Shown here: in pieces, positions 34,370 to 43,804 of the stretch
Layout of the letters: every line of letters begins with the position of its first letter
Position numbering within the stretch: position 1 is the first letter of the stretch
DNA from: Glaciecola sp028401415
GTDB lineage: Bacteria; Pseudomonadota; Gammaproteobacteria; Enterobacterales; Alteromonadaceae
Assembly: GCF_028401415.2 (NCBI RefSeq)
Contig: NZ_CP171821.2
Span: forward strand, 4,092,001-4,156,000
Direction: 5' to 3'
DNA length: 64,000 nt
Translations under genes and position numbers: made by a program
The notes under the pieces: model-generated
What the model was told of the DNA's origin: nothing
Databases searched by the model: none
What the model saw: the letters and a program-made list of their open reading frames with translations, nothing else

Positions 34370-34630
34370 ATGTTTGAAGCTAAACGCTTAGCGCGACTCA
34401 AATGGGCATGCAGAAGAGGTATGCTTGAATTAGATGTGCTCTTTCTTCCTTTTGTCGAACAAGCTTTCGATGATTTAAGCGATGCACAAAAGTTGACCTT
34501 TGAGAGACTGTTGACATGTGATGACCCAGACTTGTTTGCTTGGTTTATGGGCCATCAGCAGTGCCATGATCCTGAGCTATCTCAGATGGTTGAGACGGTC
34601 TTAAGTCGCGTTAAAATTTCTGTCGAATAG
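34370..34630 (+). CDS. sdhE: FAD assembly factor SdhE
   Basis: SdhE helps attach FAD covalently to succinate dehydrogenase and fumarate reductase flavoproteins. The 86-residue protein has the conserved RGMLE (the RGxxE motif) at residues 16-20 and FLPFVEQAFDDLSDAQK, FERLLTCDDPDLFAWFMG further on, all typical of the family. It pairs with ygfX downstream, as in E. coli (cptB-cptA). Confidence 0.95.
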   Translation: MFEAKRLARLKWACRRGMLELDVLFLPFVEQAFDDLSDAQKLTFERLLTCDDPDLFAWFMGHQQCHDPELSQMVETVLSRVKISVE

Positions 34631-34677
34631 CGCTACATTCTTTGAATTAGGATCAAGGCGCTTTTCTCACAGTGAAC

Positions 34678-35154
34678 ATGGAAGTTAAACAATATCCTCT
34701 ATCGCTGAATAGCGTGATCAATATTACCGTTTTAGGTGTGTGCAGTGCCATTTTTGTATATGCATTCGCACCTGAATTTTCAATCATGCGCGCAATCAGC
34801 GAGCAAACTTCGCTGTGGTTCTTTGTTGTCACGATAGTAACAATTGGTCTTACCTTCTTCATTAATTATGTCGTAAGCTGGCATAAACAAACAAATGTTC
34901 TACGCTTAAGGCTTAGTCACAAGACGAATGAACTGCAGGTTTTTTCAGCGAGCGAAGAAGCCATTTCAGACCGTGTCTGCGTTTATCGCGTGGAGCCGTC
35001 ATCTCGAGCTAACAGCATTGGAATTTGGCTGGAGCTTGCTGAGAAGAAAAACGAACACGCTTATAAAGTGAACAAAACGCTTTTCATTGGATGTTGGCAA
35101 ATAAGCAAAAGAGGGTTTAGAGCTTTGCATCGCCACGTAATTTGGTTTGTGTAA
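34678..35154 (+). CDS. ygfX: YgfX-like membrane protein
   Basis: A protein of about 158 residues with two adjacent transmembrane spans (about 14-34 and 43-64: NITVLGVCSAIFVYAFAP and LWFFVVTIVTIGLTFFINYVV) and then a cytoplasmic domain rich in charged residues ending WQISKRGFRALHRHVIW. This is the layout of YgfX/CptA, described as a membrane protein in the same operon as sdhE. Sequence similarity is modest, so the assignment leans on the sdhE-ygfX order. The start may be GTG 34672 or ATG 34678; neither has a clear ribosome site. Confidence 0.7.
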   Translation: MEVKQYPLSLNSVINITVLGVCSAIFVYAFAPEFSIMRAISEQTSLWFFVVTIVTIGLTFFINYVVSWHKQTNVLRLRLSHKTNELQVFSASEEAISDRVCVYRVEPSSRANSIGIWLELAEKKNEHAYKVNKTLFIGCWQISKRGFRALHRHVIWFV

Positions 35155-35165
35155 GGCATATTATT

Positions 35166-36107
35166 ATGACAATGCTATCGATGTTGGCAAAAGCTGCGAT
35201 TTATCAGCCGCCGCGTACTCACAGTGTGAGTGGTTTGGGCGATCGTATGCTGGTGCAAAAACATCATATTAACCCGGAGCAAGTCGCGCAGTACAATGAG
35301 ATAGTTGAATGGCCTCAAGAACAATCTCATCTACTCCATCCTAACTACATTCAAGTGATGTCTTTGCCGATGCAGCTTGATTTAATGACATCATCACCTT
35401 TCCCATTTAAGGCGCTAGGCTTAGTTCATATCGCCAATCGCATTAACATTGTAAAGCTTCCTGAACTTGAAAGTCAGCTGACAATTTCTTGTTACTTTGG
35501 GCATCTTTACTCACATAAGCGGGGGGCGGTGTTCGAAGTGCACACAGATGCAAGCTTAAATGGCGTTGTAGCGGTTAAGGCCACAAGTTACTACTTAGCA
35601 AAAGCCAATAAGAAGACGAATTTTACTTATGGTGATGGTTTATCCACCTTTAGTCCTTCCGTTTTTTCTGACCCTTCGCACAAGGCAGTTAAAGCTCAAG
35701 CACAAGAGGATAGCCAACATACGCAATATGCTCATGATTTAAGCTTTTCAGCGCAGTGCGGGCGACGATATGCGGCAGTATCAGGAGACTATAATCCAAT
35801 TCATCTATGGCCGGCAACATCGAGACTCTTTGGCTTTAAAAACACGATTGCTCATGGCATGTATTCCCATGCGCGCTGCATTTCTGCTTTGCAAGCAAAT
35901 GCTAGTGTGCAATGTCAGAAAATGTCTACAATTAAAGTACTGTTTAAACAAGCCATTGAGCTACCCGCTAAAACGACCTTACATTCATCAAGTGATAATC
36001 ATGGGAATACTCACTTCACTTTGAGAAAAGTCTACCCAATAGAAAGCCACGCACAGTCTGTGACGCGAGGCAAACTTCATTTACAGGGAAGCATAAGTCG
36101 CTTGTAG
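35166..36107 (+). CDS. MaoC-like (hotdog fold) dehydratase
   Basis: A 313-residue protein whose C-terminal half carries the hydratase-2 motif of MaoC-type dehydratases: GRRYAAVSGDYNPIHL, then FGFKNTIAHGMYSHARC, supplying the Asp-His pair that hydrates or dehydrates acyl-thioesters. The N-terminal half resembles a second, degenerate hotdog domain, a common arrangement in this family. The ATG at 35166 (MTMLSML) avoids overlap with ygfX; an upstream ATG at 35142 lies inside that gene. Its role in fatty acid or polyketide metabolism cannot be told from the sequence. It is convergent with nadB, 9 bases away. Confidence 0.8.
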   Translation: MTMLSMLAKAAIYQPPRTHSVSGLGDRMLVQKHHINPEQVAQYNEIVEWPQEQSHLLHPNYIQVMSLPMQLDLMTSSPFPFKALGLVHIANRINIVKLPELESQLTISCYFGHLYSHKRGAVFEVHTDASLNGVVAVKATSYYLAKANKKTNFTYGDGLSTFSPSVFSDPSHKAVKAQAQEDSQHTQYAHDLSFSAQCGRRYAAVSGDYNPIHLWPATSRLFGFKNTIAHGMYSHARCISALQANASVQCQKMSTIKVLFKQAIELPAKTTLHSSSDNHGNTHFTLRKVYPIESHAQSVTRGKLHLQGSISRL

Positions 36108-36116
36108 TATCAGGCC

Positions 36117-37736
36117 TTAGTCTTTTTGTATTACCGTGGGTCCAGAATTTTGAAGCAAGTTCGGATAGTCCAAATTGTAATGAAGGCCTCTGCTTTCTTT
36201 TCTTTGCATTGCACATTTCACAATAAGTTGAGCAATACAGACGAGGTTTCGCAGCTCCAACATGTTATTACTGACTTTAAAGTTGCTATAGTATTCGTCA
36301 ATTTCTTGCTTCAGAAGATTAATCCTTCTCATCGCACGCGCTAAGCGTTTGTCTGAACGAACAATCCCAACGTAGTCCCACATAAATAATCTAAGTTCAT
36401 GCCAGTTATGCTGGATGATAACAGCTTCATCTGAGTCAATGACTCGGCTCTCATCCCATGGCAGGATTGTGGAAGTGTCATGCGCTTGTTCGAAGTTATC
36501 TAAAATGTGCTTGGCGCAAGAATGGGCAAATACAACGCACTCTAGCAGAGAGTTGCTTGCCATTCTGTTGGCGCCGTGCAGGCCTGTGTAGGCTACTTCA
36601 CCAATCGCATATACATTGTCTAAATTCGTCCTTGCATTCAGATCGGTCATGACACCTCCGCAGCTATAGTGCGCTGCCGGGACAACCGGAATGGGCTGTC
36701 GAGTGATATCAATACCGAGTGAGCGACATTTGCGATAGATATTGGGAAAATGCTTCACGATAAAGTCGGTCGGTTTATGACTAATGTCTAAATACATACA
36801 GTCTTCACCCAAGCGCTTCATTTCGAAATCGATAGCGCGTGCCACAATATCCCGAGGCGCTAAATCACCGCGTTCGTCGAATTTTTTCATAAAGGCGTTG
36901 CCATCTTTATGGCATAAAAATGCGCCTTCACCTCGAAGCGCTTCGCTTATTAAGAAGTTACCTGCGTCAGGATGAAATAGACAGGTAGGATGGAACTGAT
37001 TGAATTCCATATTGGCAATCCTACAGCCTGCTCGCCAGGCCATGGCAACGCCATCACCGCTGGATACATCTGGATTAGATGTATATTGGTACACCTTACT
37101 GGCACCGCCGCTTGCAAGGGTGATAAAACGAGAACGAATGATCTCTACCCTTTCTTTTTTACGATTCCAAACATAGGCTCCAGCGCATTTTGATCTTGCG
37201 TTTTCTGACTTAATTAAGTCAATTGCATTGTATCGCTCGAAAAGATGTATGTTCGGGTGTTCAAGCACACTCTCGCTTAGCGTCGTTTGTACAGCCTCGC
37301 CGGTGGCGTCGGCTGCATGCAGAATGCGGCGATGACTGTGCCCACCTTCGCGGGTCAGATGAAATCTAGGCTTGCCTTGTTCGTCCTGTTCTTGGTCAAA
37401 AGGCACGCCTTTGCCAATCAGCCATTGCATGCTTGATTTTGCGTTCTCTGCGGTAAAGCGAACAACTTTCTCGTCGCAAATTCCTGCGCCTGCTTTTAGG
37501 GTATCTTGTATGTGGCTTTCGATACTATCGTCGTCATCAAATACAGCGGCGATGCCGCCTTGCGCATATCGAGTACTGCCTTCATTAATATCACTTTTAC
37601 TTAGCACAATGACATTACATTGCTCAGCCATTTTCAGGGCCAAGCTTAAGCCTGCTGCTCCGCTACCGATAACTAACAAGTCGCAGCGGTGCTCGATTGT
37701 GCTCGGTACATCGTTAGGCATAAAACCATTGGGCAT
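36117..37736 (-). CDS. nadB: L-aspartate oxidase
   Basis: NadB oxidises L-aspartate to iminoaspartate, the first step of de novo NAD synthesis, with FAD. The 539-residue length equals the E. coli enzyme (540). The FAD-binding site is at the N-terminus (CDLLVIGSGAAGLSLAL), followed by STRYAQGGIAAVF, REGGHSHRRILHAADATG, and VVPAAHYSCGGVMTD, the active-site region shared with fumarate reductase flavoproteins. The start may be ATG 37736 or the ATG five codons later. It is divergent from rpoE, as in E. coli. Confidence 0.95.
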   Translation of the reverse strand: MPNGFMPNDVPSTIEHRCDLLVIGSGAAGLSLALKMAEQCNVIVLSKSDINEGSTRYAQGGIAAVFDDDDSIESHIQDTLKAGAGICDEKVVRFTAENAKSSMQWLIGKGVPFDQEQDEQGKPRFHLTREGGHSHRRILHAADATGEAVQTTLSESVLEHPNIHLFERYNAIDLIKSENARSKCAGAYVWNRKKERVEIIRSRFITLASGGASKVYQYTSNPDVSSGDGVAMAWRAGCRIANMEFNQFHPTCLFHPDAGNFLISEALRGEGAFLCHKDGNAFMKKFDERGDLAPRDIVARAIDFEMKRLGEDCMYLDISHKPTDFIVKHFPNIYRKCRSLGIDITRQPIPVVPAAHYSCGGVMTDLNARTNLDNVYAIGEVAYTGLHGANRMASNSLLECVVFAHSCAKHILDNFEQAHDTSTILPWDESRVIDSDEAVIIQHNWHELRLFMWDYVGIVRSDKRLARAMRRINLLKQEIDEYYSNFKVSNNMLELRNLVCIAQLIVKCAMQRKESRGLHYNLDYPNLLQNSGPTVIQKD

Positions 37737-37865
37737 GTAGAGTATAATCCGCGAGTCTGAGGTGTTGATGTTTGTACAATATTAAAGTTTCATGAAGAAA
37801 ATACAAATAATGAAATACTTATCTGCTATCTCCTGTCCTTTTTTGTTTATAATGATGACTTTAAC

Positions 37866-37893
37866 GAACTATTTTAGATTCGGTCGGTCAATA
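37866..37893 (+). promoter_or_regulatory. Candidate sigma-E promoter of rpoE
   Basis: GAACTA at 37866-37871 and TCAATA at 37888-37893 are separated by 16 bases. The sigma-E consensus is GAACTT, 16 bases, TCTGA or TCAAA. RpoE activates its own operon in E. coli, so an autoregulatory promoter is expected here. The -10 element lies 53 bases before the start codon. Confidence 0.55.
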
Positions 37894-37945
37894 CAAGCAC
37901 TTGCCAAAGCCATGGTAATGAGCGAATAAGGAGTAATGGCTTTAA

Positions 37946-38524
37946 ATGAGCGAGCAAAAAACAGATCAGGATTTGGTCAGACTGGTTCAAGCAGGCAACA
38001 AGAACGCATTTAATCTCTTAGTGGTGCGGCATCAAAATAAGGTTATGAATATCGTTTCTCGCTACGTCAAAAACAGCGGGGATGTTGCCGATGTAACGCA
38101 AGAAGCGTTCATTAAAGCATACCGAGCGCTTCCGAATTTTAGGGGCGATAGTCAGTTTTACACGTGGCTATATCGTATTGCAGTAAATAGTGCGAAGAAT
38201 TATTTGACTTCGCAAAGTCGAAAGCCACCCGCAAGCGATGTTGATGCTCAAGAAGCCGATTTTTATGAGGGCAGTGACGCGCTTAAAGAAAATGCGTCGC
38301 CTGAACGTACTCTCTTGTCAGAAGAGCTACAGAAAAAGCTTTTTGCAACGATTGAAGGCTTACCAGACGACCTGAGAGCAGCGATTACCTTGAGGGAAAT
38401 CGAAGGTTTGAGTTATGAAGAAATTGCAGCGGTAATGGAGTGCCCAGTGGGCACGGTGCGTTCTCGTATTTTCAGAGCGCGTGAAGCAATAGATAAGGTT
38501 ATTGTGCCGCTAACTGAAAATTAA
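37946..38524 (+). CDS. rpoE: RNA polymerase sigma-E factor
   Basis: RpoE is the extracytoplasmic-function sigma factor for envelope stress. The 192-residue protein has sigma region 2 (MNIVSRYVKNSGDVADVTQEAFIKAYRALPNFRGDSQFYTWLYRIAVNSAKN) and region 4 (GLSYEEIAAVMECPVGTVRSRIFRARE), and matches E. coli RpoE (191). rseA, rseB and rseC follow in the conserved order. The rpoE-rseA gap is 178 bases. Confidence 0.97.
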   Translation: MSEQKTDQDLVRLVQAGNKNAFNLLVVRHQNKVMNIVSRYVKNSGDVADVTQEAFIKAYRALPNFRGDSQFYTWLYRIAVNSAKNYLTSQSRKPPASDVDAQEADFYEGSDALKENASPERTLLSEELQKKLFATIEGLPDDLRAAITLREIEGLSYEEIAAVMECPVGTVRSRIFRAREAIDKVIVPLTEN

Positions 38525-38702
38525 TGAAACTTAGTGTGCAATGCTTGGTCAGATATTTTGATTGGGTGTTCCATTGTTTTTATGTACTATTGAGTACGCA
38601 AGTCATTGTCACTGAACGTGAGTAATGGATTGCACGCAGTAAGTACAAATGAGCAATCAGTGCGCTAGAAATTAAAAATGCTGGAAAAGCAGGAACTCGT
38701 GT

Positions 38703-39272
38703 ATGATACAAGAGATTGAAAATATATCATCGATGGTTGATGGTGAAGGGGATAGTGCGGAACATGCAAAAGCAATCTTAAGCGATGCGCTTTTGCAACA
38801 AAAATGGAAGCGATATCACCTCACTCGAGATTTGATGCGTAATGATATGTCATCGGATATCAACTTCGATGTCAGTAGTAGGATTGCCAAGGCACTTGAA
38901 AATGAAATGCCCATAGTTGCGCCAAAACCGTCTTGGCGAGATCTTCCAGTCGTGTCTGCGGTTATTCCTATCGTTAAGCAAAGCAGTCAACTGGCAATGG
39001 TTGCATGTGTGACAGCGATGGTTATTTTTGGTTATCAGACGTACAATCAGCCAGAAATCACGCAACCATTTACTACTGCTCCACCCGTTATTGGTCCTCA
39101 AGGGGGACTTGCACCGGTGAGTTTGCAGCAAACTCGTAATTTAGAAGAAGACCGGTTAGAACGCCTCCTTGAGCAGCGCAAGCAAATTAACGCATTAATT
39201 GAAGACCATCAGCGTCAATTAAAATTTAAGCAAGTTCCAGAAATAGTAAAAGACGCGCAAGAACCGCGCTAA
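38703..39272 (+). CDS. rseA: Anti-sigma-E factor RseA
   Basis: RseA is the single-span inner-membrane anti-sigma factor that holds RpoE until DegS and RseP cleave it. The 189-residue protein has the cytoplasmic anti-sigma domain (ENISSMVDGE, WKRYHLTRDLMR), a membrane span at about 96-112 (QLAMVACVTAMVIFGY) and a periplasmic tail. It lies between rpoE and rseB and is separated by one base from rseB. Confidence 0.93.
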   Translation: MIQEIENISSMVDGEGDSAEHAKAILSDALLQQKWKRYHLTRDLMRNDMSSDINFDVSSRIAKALENEMPIVAPKPSWRDLPVVSAVIPIVKQSSQLAMVACVTAMVIFGYQTYNQPEITQPFTTAPPVIGPQGGLAPVSLQQTRNLEEDRLERLLEQRKQINALIEDHQRQLKFKQVPEIVKDAQEPR

Positions 39273-39273
39273 T

Positions 39274-40404
39274 ATGTCTTGGTATAGGGCTCAAAACCAC
39301 CGCATTCGACCATGCTTCGTGTCCGGTGGTTTTTTATTGCTATTTTCAATGATTCAGGCCTCGTTCGCATTTGCGCAAGACCTTTCCTTGCAAGATGCTC
39401 CCGCAACCAATGGCCCGTCGCAAGACTCGCGCTCTGATTCTAATGTTCAGAACAGTCGCTTCGATAGAATGTCCGCCCTGTCTTGGATGGAACGTTTAAT
39501 TAATGAAGTTCAAAGCAATTCTTTTGAGATGGTTTTTGTGGTCTCATCCAATAAACGCGAGACCTTGCCGTATATGTGGCGCAAAGGAAAAATGCCTGAT
39601 GATAGTGTAATAGAGCAACTCAGTTTGTTAAACGGTCCGGGCTTTGAACAAGTGTCGCATAACAATCAGGTAAGTATTTTTGAGCCAGGTTTTGCGCCCT
39701 ACAGTGTTCACGGAACCGCAGTAAGAGGGCCCATTCCGCGCGCATTAATCTATGACGGTATTGACTATACCCAAGCATATGACGTGCTGCTGATGGGACG
39801 AAACCGAATCGCCGGACGCATGGCTCAACAAGTGCGCATTATTAGTAAAGATAAGTCTCGTTTCGGCTACCACATATGGTTAGATGAACAAAGTGGGCTT
39901 TTGCTGAAACTTGATATGCATGACCTCGACGGCAGTCTTTTACAGCAAATTCAGGTGACACAACTATCGGTTTCAAATCAAGTTAATGAGGTATTTAGGA
40001 ATTTTTCTGTAGACCAACTTCCCGTTCCAAGTGCCAGTGTTTCAGCTAATAACCAAGATTTAAATTGGCGTGTGGATTACATGCCAAAAGGTATGAAGGT
40101 ACTCAAGCAAGATATCCATCGCATTGAACGGACGGGGCAGTTAACTGAATATATGCTCCTGTCGGATGGTTTGGTGGATGTGTCTGTATACGTGATGCGA
40201 GCTAATAATGCCTTTACAGAGGATGTCGCTATTGCGTCTAACTCTCACGCTGTGGTGTCAAAAACAGACGGGCGGGTGCAGGTCACAGTTGTTGGCGAAA
40301 TTCCAGTTACCACAGCCGATAAAATTGCTGAATCTATAGTGCTGATAGAGCCTGCAAGTGACCTTGAGCAAGGGGCAAGCGACTCCGGCGCTGGAAATTC
40401 ATAG
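39274..40404 (+). CDS. rseB: Sigma-E regulatory protein RseB
   Basis: RseB is a periplasmic protein that binds RseA and shields it from DegS until it senses mislocalised lipopolysaccharide. The 376-residue protein has a signal peptide (GGFLLLFSMIQASFAFAQ), the LolA-like large domain (ALSWMERLINEVQSNSFEMVFV, then MWRKG and INGPGFE-type strands) and a C-terminal MucB/RseB domain (WRVDYMPKGMKV). It is one base after rseA and is followed by rseC. Confidence 0.94.
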   Translation: MSWYRAQNHRIRPCFVSGGFLLLFSMIQASFAFAQDLSLQDAPATNGPSQDSRSDSNVQNSRFDRMSALSWMERLINEVQSNSFEMVFVVSSNKRETLPYMWRKGKMPDDSVIEQLSLLNGPGFEQVSHNNQVSIFEPGFAPYSVHGTAVRGPIPRALIYDGIDYTQAYDVLLMGRNRIAGRMAQQVRIISKDKSRFGYHIWLDEQSGLLLKLDMHDLDGSLLQQIQVTQLSVSNQVNEVFRNFSVDQLPVPSASVSANNQDLNWRVDYMPKGMKVLKQDIHRIERTGQLTEYMLLSDGLVDVSVYVMRANNAFTEDVAIASNSHAVVSKTDGRVQVTVVGEIPVTTADKIAESIVLIEPASDLEQGASDSGAGNS

Positions 40405-40418
40405 GCAGAAATGATGCG

Positions 40419-40895
40419 ATGATTGAAGAAATCGGCAAAGTTGTTGCGGTAGAACCGGGTTTTGCTTGGGTAGAAACAAGAGTCAAAACCACATGCGGTG
40501 CTTGTGCGGCAAACGATAATTGCGGCACCGGCTTAGTTGCAAAGGCCTTCTCACCAAAGCCGGAACACCTTCGCGTCTCAACTCCCAGTCCACTCAGTAT
40601 CGGCCAAAGTGTAAAAATTGGTATCCCAGAGCAACATTTGTTAAGTGCTTCTATGTGGCTTTATCTCGTGCCCGTTTGTGTACTCATGTTCAGTGCACTA
40701 GTGTTTCAAGCACTAGTTTCATTTGAATGGCTTGTAATTTTATGCAGTTTTTTATGTACTTTCGCGTCTTACTGGATAATTTCCAAACGCTTTAAATCTG
40801 ACATTCGCAAGCAAGAATTTGCCCCTGTTTTTTTAGGTGCTACGCTCGAGCCAATGATGACTAAGAAGCATGAAATTCCTCTCAAAAAGCTATAG
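40419..40895 (+). CDS. rseC: SoxR-reducing system/RseC family protein
   Basis: The 158-residue protein has a short N-terminal domain with a Cys cluster (Cys26, Cys29 and Cys35 in TTCGACAANDNCGTG), then two membrane spans at about 88-125 (LYLVPVCVLMFSALVFQAL and LVILCSFLCTFASYWII). This is the RseC family layout. RseC is linked to sigma-E control and, through RsxABCDGE, to reduction of SoxR in E. coli. It ends the rpoE operon. Confidence 0.92.
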   Translation: MIEEIGKVVAVEPGFAWVETRVKTTCGACAANDNCGTGLVAKAFSPKPEHLRVSTPSPLSIGQSVKIGIPEQHLLSASMWLYLVPVCVLMFSALVFQALVSFEWLVILCSFLCTFASYWIISKRFKSDIRKQEFAPVFLGATLEPMMTKKHEIPLKKL

Positions 40896-41089
40896 CTTCA
40901 CTTTTGGTTCGCATGCCACCGCCTTTGCGCAGCCGTAAGGGCAATAATACGTTCAAAGCAGGTGTAAAGCGCGACATTAACGATAGTTTAGTCGCAATTT
41001 ATGTGCGAAATCTGTAATATCCGCCTACTAAACAGAAAGCACTATAAAGGCGCGATTTTGCGCAGCGTAATTAGGGTTTGTCGTCACAT

Positions 41090-42886
41090 ATGCAATTAAA
41101 ACATATTCGTAATTTTAGCATTATCGCTCACATCGACCATGGCAAGTCCACCTTGTCTGATCGCTTAATCCAAGAATGCGGTGGCTTAACGCAGCGTGAA
41201 ATGGCTGAGCAAGTTCTAGACTCAATGGACATTGAGCGCGAACGCGGAATTACTATCAAAGCGCAAAGCGTTACCCTTTATTACGATGCGCAAGACGGTG
41301 AGCGCTACCAGCTCAACTTTATTGATACTCCAGGCCACGTCGATTTTACCTATGAAGTTTCGCGCTCACTTGCGGCATGCGAGGGTGCACTGTTGGTAGT
41401 TGATGCAGGTCAGGGCGTTGAAGCGCAAACGCTTGCAAATTGCTACACCGCTATCGATATGGATATGGAAGTGGTTCCTATTTTGAACAAAATCGACTTG
41501 CCGCAAGCGGAGCCTGACAGAGTTGCCGAAGAAATTGAAGATATCGTAGGCATTGACGCGATAGAAGCAGTGCAGTGTTCAGCAAAAACAGGCGTTGGTA
41601 TTATTGATGTACTGGAAGAAATTGTAAATAAAGTACCGCCCCCAGAAGGTGATGCAGATGCTCCACTTGAAGCCTTAATTATTGACTCGTGGTTTGATAA
41701 CTACCAAGGCGTAGTGTCATTAGTCCGAATTGTAAATGGTGAACTGCATTCAAAAGACAAAATTCAAATCATGTCAAACGGTGCAGTGCATCAGGCTGAC
41801 AAGATTGGCGTATTTACCCCAAAACAAACCGAAACCAAAGTGCTAAAAACAGGTGAGGTAGGTTTCATTATTGCTGGTATCAAAGAGATTCACGGGGCGC
41901 CAGTGGGAGACACGATTACGCTTTCAAAACGTCCAGCTGAGAAAGCACTTCCTGGATTTAAGAAAATCAAACCGCAAGTTTATGCGGGTTTATTTCCAGT
42001 CAGCTCTGACGACTATGAAGACTTTCGTGACGCCCTGGCAAAATTAAGCCTAAACGACGCATCGCTATTTTATGAACCAGAAAGTTCAGCAGCGTTAGGT
42101 TTTGGATTTAGAATTGGATTTTTGGGTATGCTGCATATGGAGATTATCCAAGAGCGCCTTGAGCGAGAATATGATCTAGATTTAATCACTACCGCTCCTA
42201 CCGTAGTGTATGAGGTAGTGACAACTAAAGGTGAAACGCTAAAAGTTGACAATCCCTCTAAGCTTCCAGCAGTGAACGATATCGAGCAAATTAGGGAGCC
42301 TATTGTAACTGCCAATATACTCGTTCCTCAGGAATTTTTAGGAAATGTGATAACGCTATGTGTCGAAAAGCGCGGCGTGCAAACCCATATGTCATATCAT
42401 GGCAAGCAAGTTGCCATCACCTACGATATGCCGATGGCGGAAGTTGTATTAGACTTTTTTGACCGCTTAAAATCTACCAGTCGCGGTTTTGCTTCTTTGG
42501 ACTATAATTTTAGCAAGTTCGAAGCTGCAGATATGGTACGTTTAGATATCCTGATAAACGCGGAACGTGTGGACGCTTTGGCTCTGATTACGCATAAAGA
42601 CAATGCGCAATATCGTGGTAGAGAGCTTGTTGAAAAACTGCGTGAGCTTATTCCGCGACAGATGTTTGATATCGCGATTCAAGCCGCAATTGGCAATCAC
42701 GTAATTGCGCGAAGCACAGTAAAGCAGTTGCGTAAAAACGTTATAGCAAAGTGTTACGGCGGCGATGTAAGTCGAAAGAAAAAGCTTTTGCAGAAGCAAA
42801 AGGAAGGTAAAAAACGCATGAAGCAAGTTGGCAATGTTGAGTTACCCCAAGATGCATTTTTAGCCATATTGAAGGTTGATAATTAA
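41090..42886 (+). CDS. lepA: Elongation factor 4
   Basis: LepA is a ribosome-dependent GTPase related to EF-G that acts in translation under stress and in initiation. It has the P-loop AHIDHGKST at residues 13-21, DTPGHVDF and NKIDLP as G3 and G4, and the LepA-specific C-terminal domain with KKLLQKQKEGKKRMK. The ATG at 41090 (MQLKHIRNFS) gives 598 residues, matching E. coli (599). The frame could open at TTG 41078, but the E. coli alignment favours 41090. lepB begins on the last base of its stop codon. Confidence 0.97.
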   Translation: MQLKHIRNFSIIAHIDHGKSTLSDRLIQECGGLTQREMAEQVLDSMDIERERGITIKAQSVTLYYDAQDGERYQLNFIDTPGHVDFTYEVSRSLAACEGALLVVDAGQGVEAQTLANCYTAIDMDMEVVPILNKIDLPQAEPDRVAEEIEDIVGIDAIEAVQCSAKTGVGIIDVLEEIVNKVPPPEGDADAPLEALIIDSWFDNYQGVVSLVRIVNGELHSKDKIQIMSNGAVHQADKIGVFTPKQTETKVLKTGEVGFIIAGIKEIHGAPVGDTITLSKRPAEKALPGFKKIKPQVYAGLFPVSSDDYEDFRDALAKLSLNDASLFYEPESSAALGFGFRIGFLGMLHMEIIQERLEREYDLDLITTAPTVVYEVVTTKGETLKVDNPSKLPAVNDIEQIREPIVTANILVPQEFLGNVITLCVEKRGVQTHMSYHGKQVAITYDMPMAEVVLDFFDRLKSTSRGFASLDYNFSKFEAADMVRLDILINAERVDALALITHKDNAQYRGRELVEKLRELIPRQMFDIAIQAAIGNHVIARSTVKQLRKNVIAKCYGGDVSRKKKLLQKQKEGKKRMKQVGNVELPQDAFLAILKVDN

Positions 42887-43782
42887 TGGCGAATTATTTC
42901 TCTATATTTTTAGTATTGGTCAGCGCTGTAACAGGCTTAGTCTGGTTGGCATGGGCCTTTTACTTAGCACCCAAAAGAGCTGCAGAGCTACAGCATACTT
43001 CTAGCGCCAGTGTATCTGGGGCAAGTGAGTCAGGCAGATCCGCGCTTATTCAGGACGAGGTGGAAATGCCGGCTTGGGTGGACACCTGTGTACAAATGTT
43101 CCCAATATTTTTTGGTGTGATGATTTTTCGGTCCTTCATTTACGAGCCTTTCCAAATCCCATCTGGCTCAATGATGCCGACCTTACTAGAAGGTGATTTT
43201 ATACTGGTTGAAAAGTTCGCATATGGTTTAAAGGACCCCGTTTTTAGATCTGAGATTGTCGAAACTGGAGAAATCCAACGCGGTGATGTTGTCGTGTTTA
43301 AATACCCACTCGATACTAATATCGATTACATTAAACGCGTAGTAGGTCTGCCCGGTGAAACCATTATTTATAGTAACAAGCAGGTCTTTATCCAAGCACC
43401 GTGCGAGCCTGGAAAGCTTTGCGAGCGTCCACAGCCAGTTTCACTCGAGTCCTTAGGCGATAGCGAGTTTATTCAACGTGGCGTTGCATTAGATCTTTTC
43501 AACGAAAAGTTGGGTGATGTAGAGCATCAGATTCTTAGAAATCCCGGTAACCCTTCTCCTGCCTATAAATACGATGTACCGGATGGTCATTACTTTGTGT
43601 TAGGTGACAACCGCGACAATAGCCAAGACAGTCGTTTCTGGGGCTTTGTGCCCGAAGAAAACTTAGTCGGCAAAGCGACGTTTATTTGGATTAGCTTTGA
43701 TTTCGGGCGTCAAGAGAAGGATTTTCTTCCTACATGGGTGCCCACCGGAGTGCGCTTTGAGCGCGTGGGTTCAATAAAGTAA
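42886..43782 (+). CDS. lepB: Signal peptidase I
   Basis: LepB cleaves signal peptides of secreted proteins on the periplasmic side of the inner membrane. The 298-residue protein has two N-terminal membrane spans (residues about 5-27 and 71-86), the catalytic Ser95 in FQIPSGSMMPTLLEGD and the general base Lys150 in DYIKRVVGLPG, 55 residues apart as in E. coli. The box E motif GDNRDNSQDSRFWGFVPEEN is present. The start overlaps the lepA stop by one base. Confidence 0.96.
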   Translation: MANYFSIFLVLVSAVTGLVWLAWAFYLAPKRAAELQHTSSASVSGASESGRSALIQDEVEMPAWVDTCVQMFPIFFGVMIFRSFIYEPFQIPSGSMMPTLLEGDFILVEKFAYGLKDPVFRSEIVETGEIQRGDVVVFKYPLDTNIDYIKRVVGLPGETIIYSNKQVFIQAPCEPGKLCERPQPVSLESLGDSEFIQRGVALDLFNEKLGDVEHQILRNPGNPSPAYKYDVPDGHYFVLGDNRDNSQDSRFWGFVPEENLVGKATFIWISFDFGRQEKDFLPTWVPTGVRFERVGSIK

Positions 43783-43804
43783 GACTTGCCAAAGTATTAA
43801 TAGG

